Assembly: GCA_019347795.1 (NCBI GenBank)
Contig: JAHWKS010000064.1
Coordinates: 1-12,162, forward strand
Length of the DNA stretch: 12,162 nucleotides
Direction of reading: 5' to 3'
Source of the DNA: Planctomycetota bacterium
GTDB taxonomy: Bacteria; Planctomycetota; Planctomycetia; Pirellulales; Pirellulaceae
Shown here: in pieces, positions 6,793 to 12,162 of the stretch
Numbering within the stretch: the first letter of the stretch is position 1
Layout: each line of letters starts with the position of its first letter
The notes under the pieces: generated by a model
What the model saw: only the letters and a program-made list of their open reading frames with translations
What the model was told of the DNA's origin: nothing
The model's database searches: none
Translations under genes and position numbers: made by a program

Positions 6793-8400
6793 GTGTGTAT
6801 GCTACTCGCCGGAAAGGCCGGCGCCCAGTCGCAATCGTTCCCCGTCACCAAAGGGCTGTCGCCTCCGCCGCCTTCGGATCGCCGCGACGTGCTGTTGATG
6901 CTCGACGGAGGTCCGCTCCATCTGCGATTGAACTTAACGCTCGGCGGGATGTCGCTGGTCGAGGCGCGGCGGCAGTACGTGGCGGAGTTGATCGCGTCGC
7001 TGGACAAGGACGAAGACGGCCGACTCTCGCGCGAGGAGGCCTCCGCGTCGCCCATATTGCGAACCAAGCAGCGCCCCAGCGCGCAAAAGTTTCTCCAGTC
7101 GCTCGGGGTTGCGACGCATCTGACGGAGCGCGACGTGGAGCAAACGGTCGATCGGCTGGGAGGCGCCCCCGTCGCGTATCGTCAGGACCTCTCGTCGTCG
7201 GAAAACGACGTGGAGGTGTTCAAGCTGCTGGACACGAACAACTCGGGAACGCTCGAGACGCCGGAGTTGGAGGCGGCCCGCGACTTGATCCTCTCCAAGG
7301 ACAGCGACGGCGACGAGTGCGTCGCCTTTGAAGAGTTCTTCCCGCCGCCGCCGGCGCCCGATCCGCAACTGGTCGCGGCGACGCTGCCGGTCGAAACCAC
7401 GCCGCCTCCGCTGGCCACCGTGGCCGACATGGTGCGCGACGTACGCGAGCCGCTCTTGCCGCGGCGGCTGATGATCACCTACGACAAGAATCGCGACGTG
7501 AAACTGACTTCCGCCGAGCTGGGCTGGACTGCTGACCGGTTCTCGGCGATCGACGTGGACGGCGACGGCATGCTCGACGGGGCGGAGGTTCGCCGCATCG
7601 GCGAAGGGACGCCCGACCTGGAGCTGTCGGTTGAGTTGAAGGCGAGCGACGCCGAAGGGGGACTGCTCGGCGTCGGCGGCGTCCGCGGAGAGCGGCTAGA
7701 CGACGCGGGACGCATGGACTACGCGAAGCTCGCGTTCGCGGGCTCGGTGGTGACCTTCTCGCTGCGGAACCTCGATCCGATCGCCGAGTCGGTGGACACG
7801 GCCATGCAGCAGTTCAATCTGCTCGACAGCGACGCCAACGGTTATCTCGACAAAGACGAGACGAGCGAACGCATCCGCTTCGAGCGCGGGCTGTTCGACC
7901 TGATGGACGCCGACGGCGACGAAAAAGTCTTCGCCGACGAAATGGAGGCCTACGTCCGCGCCCGCAGCGAGCCGGCGGCCGCCACCTGCCGGATGAACGT
8001 GTACGACACCGGCTACGGTTTTTTCATGGCGCTGGACGGCAACGCCGACGGCCGCGTCTCGGTGCGCGAGATGCGGCGGGCGGCCGCGTCGCTGACGCAG
8101 CTCGACCGCGACGGTCAGCCGGGCGTCGGGCAGAAAGAACCGGTGCGGCACTTCCACATCGAGTTCGTCCGCGGCGGCTATCAGCTCTTCGGCCCCAGCG
8201 AGCAGCTCATCGCCCGGACGCCGGCGTTCCAGCAGCGGCGTCCTACCGGGCCCATCTGGTTTCAGCGGATGGACCGCAACAACGACGGAGACCTGACGTG
8301 GAACGAATTCCTCGGTCCCCGCGAGGTGTTTCACGAGTTGGACGGAGACACAGACCTGTTGATCGACCCGCAGGAGGCCGCGACCGCTGCGGGATCGTAA
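6760..8400 (+). CDS. Secreted multi-EF-hand calcium-binding-type protein
   Basis: Using ATG 6760 the protein has 546 residues and begins with a good Sec signal peptide (hydrophobic ACLLVCMLLAG, cleavage near AGAQ, about residue 23). The frame is open from an ATG at 6676, but that start would bury the signal 28 residues inside and has no ribosome site. The 6760 start has only AGGA three bases upstream, so initiation is not certain. EF-hand loops of the DxDxDG type occur at about residues 82-93, 158-169, 181-192, 242-253, 265-276, 356-367, 383-394, 426-437, 505-516 and 528-539. One degenerate loop lies near 449-460. Some loops (DKNRDVKL, DGDTDLLI) lack the usual glycine. The protein probably binds several calcium ions outside the cytoplasm. 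EF-hand proteins of this type often follow DUF1553-DUF1501 pairs in planctomycetes. The exact role is unknown. Confidence 0.9.
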   Translation: MGRTAHAACLLVCMLLAGKAGAQSQSFPVTKGLSPPPPSDRRDVLLMLDGGPLHLRLNLTLGGMSLVEARRQYVAELIASLDKDEDGRLSREEASASPILRTKQRPSAQKFLQSLGVATHLTERDVEQTVDRLGGAPVAYRQDLSSSENDVEVFKLLDTNNSGTLETPELEAARDLILSKDSDGDECVAFEEFFPPPPAPDPQLVAATLPVETTPPPLATVADMVRDVREPLLPRRLMITYDKNRDVKLTSAELGWTADRFSAIDVDGDGMLDGAEVRRIGEGTPDLELSVELKASDAEGGLLGVGGVRGERLDDAGRMDYAKLAFAGSVVTFSLRNLDPIAESVDTAMQQFNLLDSDANGYLDKDETSERIRFERGLFDLMDADGDEKVFADEMEAYVRARSEPAAATCRMNVYDTGYGFFMALDGNADGRVSVREMRRAAASLTQLDRDGQPGVGQKEPVRHFHIEFVRGGYQLFGPSEQLIARTPAFQQRRPTGPIWFQRMDRNNDGDLTWNEFLGPREVFHELDGDTDLLIDPQEAATAAGS

Positions 8401-8423
8401 TTTCGCAATTCGAGCAATGAACG

Positions 8424-8460
8424 CGCGCTGGCCGCAAGCGTCGCGCTTGCGGCCAGCGCG
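8424..8460. repeat. Perfect 37-base hairpin repeat, 17-bp arms with TCG loop
   Basis: CGCGCTGGCCGCAAGCG and its exact reverse complement flank a three-base TCG centre. It starts 23 bases after the EF-hand stop codon and is the main feature of the 104-base gap before the MoxR gene. It could act as an mRNA-stabilising or attenuating hairpin between the two gene groups. It is not followed by a T-run, so it is not a classical intrinsic terminator. The arm-3-arm form matches the other repeat elements here, but the sequence is unrelated, suggesting a separate REP family. Confidence 0.8.
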
Positions 8461-8504
8461 AGGCGCGGCAAGAAATAATTGACCTCCCATTACCGGAAAC
8501 CCTC

Positions 8505-9545
<1,041 letters not shown>

Positions 9546-9555
9546 CCTTTCTCGC

Positions 9556-10491
9556 ATGACGAACTTCATCGATCCCGCCGCCCTCATGCGCATCAAGAGT
9601 CTCGAGATGCGCGCCAAGGTGGTGGTCGAAGGCTTCTTCAACGGCTTGCACCGCAGCCCGTTCCACGGGTTCTCGGTCGAGTTCAGCGAGTACCGCCAGT
9701 ACACCGCCGGCGATGATCCGCGGTATCTGGACTGGAAGCTCTATGCCCGCAGCGACCGCTGCTACATCAAGCAGTTCGAGGATGAGACGAACCTGCGATG
9801 TTACCTGGTGGCCGATCGCAGCCGCTCGATGGCGTACGGCTCGCAAGGATTCACCAAGTCGGACTACGCCGCCACGCTGGCGGCCACGCTGGGCTATTTT
9901 CTGACGCGGCAGCGGGACTCCGTCGGCCTCTTGACGTTTGACGAAGACGTGGTGGAGCTGATCGGCGCCCGATACCGGCCGGGCCATCTCCACCGCTTGA
10001 TGCTGGCTCTGGAGCGGGAGACCGCCGGGACCGCCACCGATCTGGCGGCGCCGCTGGAGCGGATCGCGCAGCGGGTGCAGAAGCGCGGCGTGATCGTGCT
10101 CATATCCGACCTGCTGGCGCCGATCGACGCGCTGGAAAGGAACCTCGGCTACCTGCGGACGCGGGGGCATGAGGTGATCGTCTACCGCGTGCTCGACCCG
10201 GCAGAGATCGACTTTCGCTTCGACGCGCCCGCGATGTTTCGCGACCTGGAGTCGGGCCGCGAGGTATACATCGATCCGGAGGCGACCCGGCAGGATTACC
10301 TGCGGCGGTTCGGCGAGCACTCGGCGGCCATCGAGAAAACCTGCGCGAACCTGGGCATCGACCTGCACCAGTTCGCCATCGACCGCCCGCTGGAGCTATC
10401 GCTATTTGACTACCTCCACTCCCGCCAACGCCGCGGCCGGCAAGTAATGCGAAGCGGAAGAATGAAAGTAGGTCACTCGCGGAGCGGGTGA
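9556..10491 (+). CDS. DUF58 domain protein with VWA-like MIDAS
   Basis: A 311-residue soluble protein. The DUF58 signature is strong: HRSPFHGFSVEF (32-43), then EYRQYTAGDDPRYLDWKLYA (45-64) and IKQFEDET (71-78). A complete metal-ion-dependent adhesion site is visible: D87-x-S89-x-S91 (VADRSRSMA), T161 (GTATDL) and D185 (LISDLL), suggesting divalent metal binding in a VWA-like fold. DUF58 proteins are regular partners of MoxR ATPases, and this gene follows the MoxR gene by 10 bases, so they are likely cotranscribed. No clear ribosome site precedes the ATG, fitting translational coupling. Odd feature: the last seven codons (VGHSRSG) and the stop TGA lie within a palindromic repeat, so the C-terminus was probably altered by a repeat insertion. 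The native end may have been near YLHSRQRRGRQV. Confidence 0.94.
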   Translation: MTNFIDPAALMRIKSLEMRAKVVVEGFFNGLHRSPFHGFSVEFSEYRQYTAGDDPRYLDWKLYARSDRCYIKQFEDETNLRCYLVADRSRSMAYGSQGFTKSDYAATLAATLGYFLTRQRDSVGLLTFDEDVVELIGARYRPGHLHRLMLALERETAGTATDLAAPLERIAQRVQKRGVIVLISDLLAPIDALERNLGYLRTRGHEVIVYRVLDPAEIDFRFDAPAMFRDLESGREVYIDPEATRQDYLRRFGEHSAAIEKTCANLGIDLHQFAIDRPLELSLFDYLHSRQRRGRQVMRSGRMKVGHSRSG

Positions 10492-10521
10492 TTCCCTGTT
10501 CGCGCGAGCGGGCGAGTCTAC
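10468..10521. repeat. Imperfect REP/BIME-like element ending the DUF58 gene
   Basis: The left unit contains TCACTCGC-GGA-GCGGGTGA (10473-10491), an 8-3-8 hairpin with one imperfect pair. The right unit (TCGCGCGAGCGGGCGA, about 10499-10514) is a degenerate palindrome. The outer ends GTAG[GTC]ACTCGC and GCGAGTCTAC pair over ten bases with a three-base bulge, so the 54-base element folds overall as an inverted pair. The left unit overlaps the DUF58 coding end and supplies its TGA stop. Its sequence resembles a segment of the spacer in the element at 5124-5248 (CTCGCGGAnCGGGnGA in both). Confidence 0.65.
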
Positions 10522-10534
10522 GACAGTTCGATTT

Positions 10535-12162
10535 ATGGGATTCCTCACGCCACTTTACATTGCGGGCCTGACGGCGATCGCCCTGCCGCTGGTGTTCCAC
10601 CTGATCCGGCGGACGCCGCGCGGGCAGACGCCGTTCAGCTCGTTGATGTTCCTCACGCCCTCGCCGCCGCGGATCACCCGGCGCAGCCGGCTGGATAACC
10701 TCCTGCTGTTGCTCCTGCGGGCGCTGGCGCTGGCGCTTTTGGCGATCGCCTTCGCCCGGCCGTTCTTCCGCGAGGCGGCGCAGTTTTCGCTCGACTCGTC
10801 GCAAGGCCAGCGTGTCGCGATTCTCGTAGACGCCAGCGCCAGCATGCGGCGCGGCGACCTGTGGCGGCAGGCGCAAGAGGAGGTCGCGGCGATCCTTGAG
10901 GAATTGAAGCCGACCGACCGCGTGGCGCTGTTCGCCTTTGACCGCGACGTGCGAACGCTGATGGACTTTGACGATCAGACGGAGATCGATCCGTGGCGAC
11001 GGGCGTCGCTTGCGGCTCGGCGGCTGCGGGAAACGTCGCCGAGTTGGGCGGCGACCGACGTGGGGGGCGCGCTGGCCATCGTGGCCGATCGCCTGGACGC
11101 CCTCGATCAGGGACAGGCCACCGAGAGCGAACTTCGCCGGCGCCTGGTGCTGGTGAGCGATTTGCAGCAAGGCGCCCGGCTCGACGCATTGCAGGCGTAC
11201 CAATGGCCCGACGGCGTCGAGCTGGAAGTCGAAACACTGACGCCGGTCGATCCCACCAACGCCGGAGTGCACCTGGCCGGCGGCGTGGTCGAAGAGGCGC
11301 CGGATTCGCCCGCGAGCGGCGGTCGCCTCCATCGCGTTCGCGTGGTGAACAACGAAGACGCCGTCGCCGAGCAGTTTCAACTGCTTTGGCTTGACGCCGA
11401 AGGGGGGCCGGTGGGCGATGCCACGTCGCTATACGTGCCGCCGGGGCAAAGCCGCGTGACGACGGTCGAGCGGCCCGAGGATTCCCGCGACCTGCGGCTG
11501 ACACTCCGCGGCGACGCCCACCCCTTTGACAACACGGTCTACTTCGCGCCTCCGCTGCAGGAGGAAATTACGGTCGTCTACCTCGGCGCCGATCCGACCG
11601 ATGACCCGCAAGGCGTGCTGTATTATCTGCAGCGGGCCTTTCCCGATGGTCCGCAGCGGGAGGTGGAGGTTGTCACCCCGCAGTCGCACGAGCCGCTGCA
11701 GTCACCCGGCGCGGCGCCGCCGAAGCTGGTAGTCATCGCACAGCCGCTTGACGAGATGCGTTCGGCCGAGGTTCGCCGCTATGTAGAGCGCGGCGGGCGG
11801 GCGCTGATCGTTGCCACCGACGTGGAGACAGCCGCGTCCGCCGCGCCGCTCTTCGCTCCGCAGACACTGACGGTGGAGGAAGCGGCGCCGGCCGATTATG
11901 CTCTCTTGGGCGAGATCGACTTCACGCACCCGCTGCTGGCGCCGTTCGCCGACCCGCGATACAGCGACTTCACCAAGATTCACTTTTGGAAGCACCGGCG
12001 TGTGAAGTTTGCGGAGAACCGTGGTGACGAGGAGGCGGCCGACGTGCGAGTTCTGGTGCGGTTCGACAACCGGGACCTCGCGCTGATGGAGAGCCGTCTC
12101 GGCGACGGCCGGGCTTACCTGTTGGCGACGAGCTGGCGTCCCGAGGATAGTCAGCTCGCCCG
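10535..12162 (+). CDS. BatA/VWA domain membrane protein, 3' end beyond window
   Basis: The frame starts at ATG 10535 and stays open for 542 codons to the window edge. Residues 1-80 match the BatA (aerotolerance regulator N-terminal) domain: MGFLTPLYIAGLTAIALPLV forms the first membrane segment, FHLIRR follows, and a second very hydrophobic segment (about 54-76) ends in AFARPF. A VWA domain follows (about 92-235) with a complete MIDAS: D99-x-S101-x-S103 (LVDASASM), T174 and D209 (LVSDLQQ). Residues about 265-345 look like a beta-sandwich region, and about 395-430 (KLVVIAQPL, VERGGRALIVA) resemble a glutamine-amidotransferase-like Rossmann segment, common in long planctomycete BatA proteins. 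The VWA domain probably lies on one face of the membrane as a partner of the MoxR-DUF58 pair. The start is 43 bases after DUF58, with no clear ribosome site. Confidence 0.92.
   Translation, partial: MGFLTPLYIAGLTAIALPLVFHLIRRTPRGQTPFSSLMFLTPSPPRITRRSRLDNLLLLLLRALALALLAIAFARPFFREAAQFSLDSSQGQRVAILVDASASMRRGDLWRQAQEEVAAILEELKPTDRVALFAFDRDVRTLMDFDDQTEIDPWRRASLAARRLRETSPSWAATDVGGALAIVADRLDALDQGQATESELRRRLVLVSDLQQGARLDALQAYQWPDGVELEVETLTPVDPTNAGVHLAGGVVEEAPDSPASGGRLHRVRVVNNEDAVAEQFQLLWLDAEGGPVGDATSLYVPPGQSRVTTVERPEDSRDLRLTLRGDAHPFDNTVYFAPPLQEEITVVYLGADPTDDPQGVLYYLQRAFPDGPQREVEVVTPQSHEPLQSPGAAPPKLVVIAQPLDEMRSAEVRRYVERGGRALIVATDVETAASAAPLFAPQTLTVEEAAPADYALLGEIDFTHPLLAPFADPRYSDFTKIHFWKHRRVKFAENRGDEEAADVRVLVRFDNRDLALMESRLGDGRAYLLATSWRPEDSQLA

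Noticed and set aside
8424..8460. Intrinsic terminator after the EF-hand gene
   Set aside because: The stem is strong but is followed by AGGCGCGGCAAG and not a T-run, and a 3-base centre with perfect arms fits a REP-type repeat better.
8479..8504. Promoter with TTGACC just before the MoxR gene
   Set aside because: A -10 box at normal spacing would fall at the start codon, and no TATAAT-like sequence is present there.
10100..11380. A 426-codon minus-strand open frame across the DUF58/BatA junction
   Set aside because: Antisense to two genes with clear domains; composition is typical of a shadow frame.

Overview
The window looks like a piece of a planctomycete chromosome, most likely from the Pirellulales side of the phylum. 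This is an inference from gene content. DUF1549/DUF1553 proteins with planctomycete-type cytochrome motifs, DUF1501 proteins, a multi-EF-hand secreted protein and a MoxR-DUF58-BatA cluster are a combination typical of that phylum. The DNA is GC-rich throughout.

Layout. Positions 1-3226 (minus strand) hold a two-gene unit. A LamG/PSCyt1/DUF1549/DUF1553 protein is followed 11 bases later by a DUF1501 protein that runs off the left edge. Positions 3227-3547 form a divergent control region. It contains a near-consensus sigma-70-type promoter reading right, with a perfect 17-bp palindrome lying between its -35 and -10 boxes. Positions 3548-8400 (plus strand) hold a second, leaner version of the same module: DUF1549/DUF1553 protein, Tat-type DUF1501 protein, then a secreted protein with about ten EF-hand loops. 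Positions 8505-12162 (plus strand) hold a MoxR-type AAA+ ATPase, a DUF58 protein and a BatA/VWA membrane protein that runs off the right edge.

How the genes may work together. The left and central genes encode exported proteins: Sec signals on the cytochrome-type proteins and the EF-hand protein, Tat signals on both DUF1501 proteins. They look like two paralogous export/surface modules sharing one divergent control region. Their biochemical role is not established. The right-hand genes match the MoxR/VWA arrangement, in which an AAA+ ATPase acts with MIDAS-bearing VWA partners, usually as a chaperone-like or envelope-stress system. A functional link between the halves is only suggested by shared direction and short gaps.

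The most unusual feature is a set of REP/BIME-like palindromes. Four gaps on the plus strand (after 5125, 6634, 8400 and 10491) each carry a hairpin element built on a 3-base loop, from at least three different sequence families. They touch the genes closely. One spans the whole DUF1553-DUF1501 gap from stop codon to ribosome site. One encodes in frame eight residues of the EF-hand protein's signal peptide and places its start codon in a hairpin loop. One supplies the last seven codons and the stop codon of the DUF58 gene.
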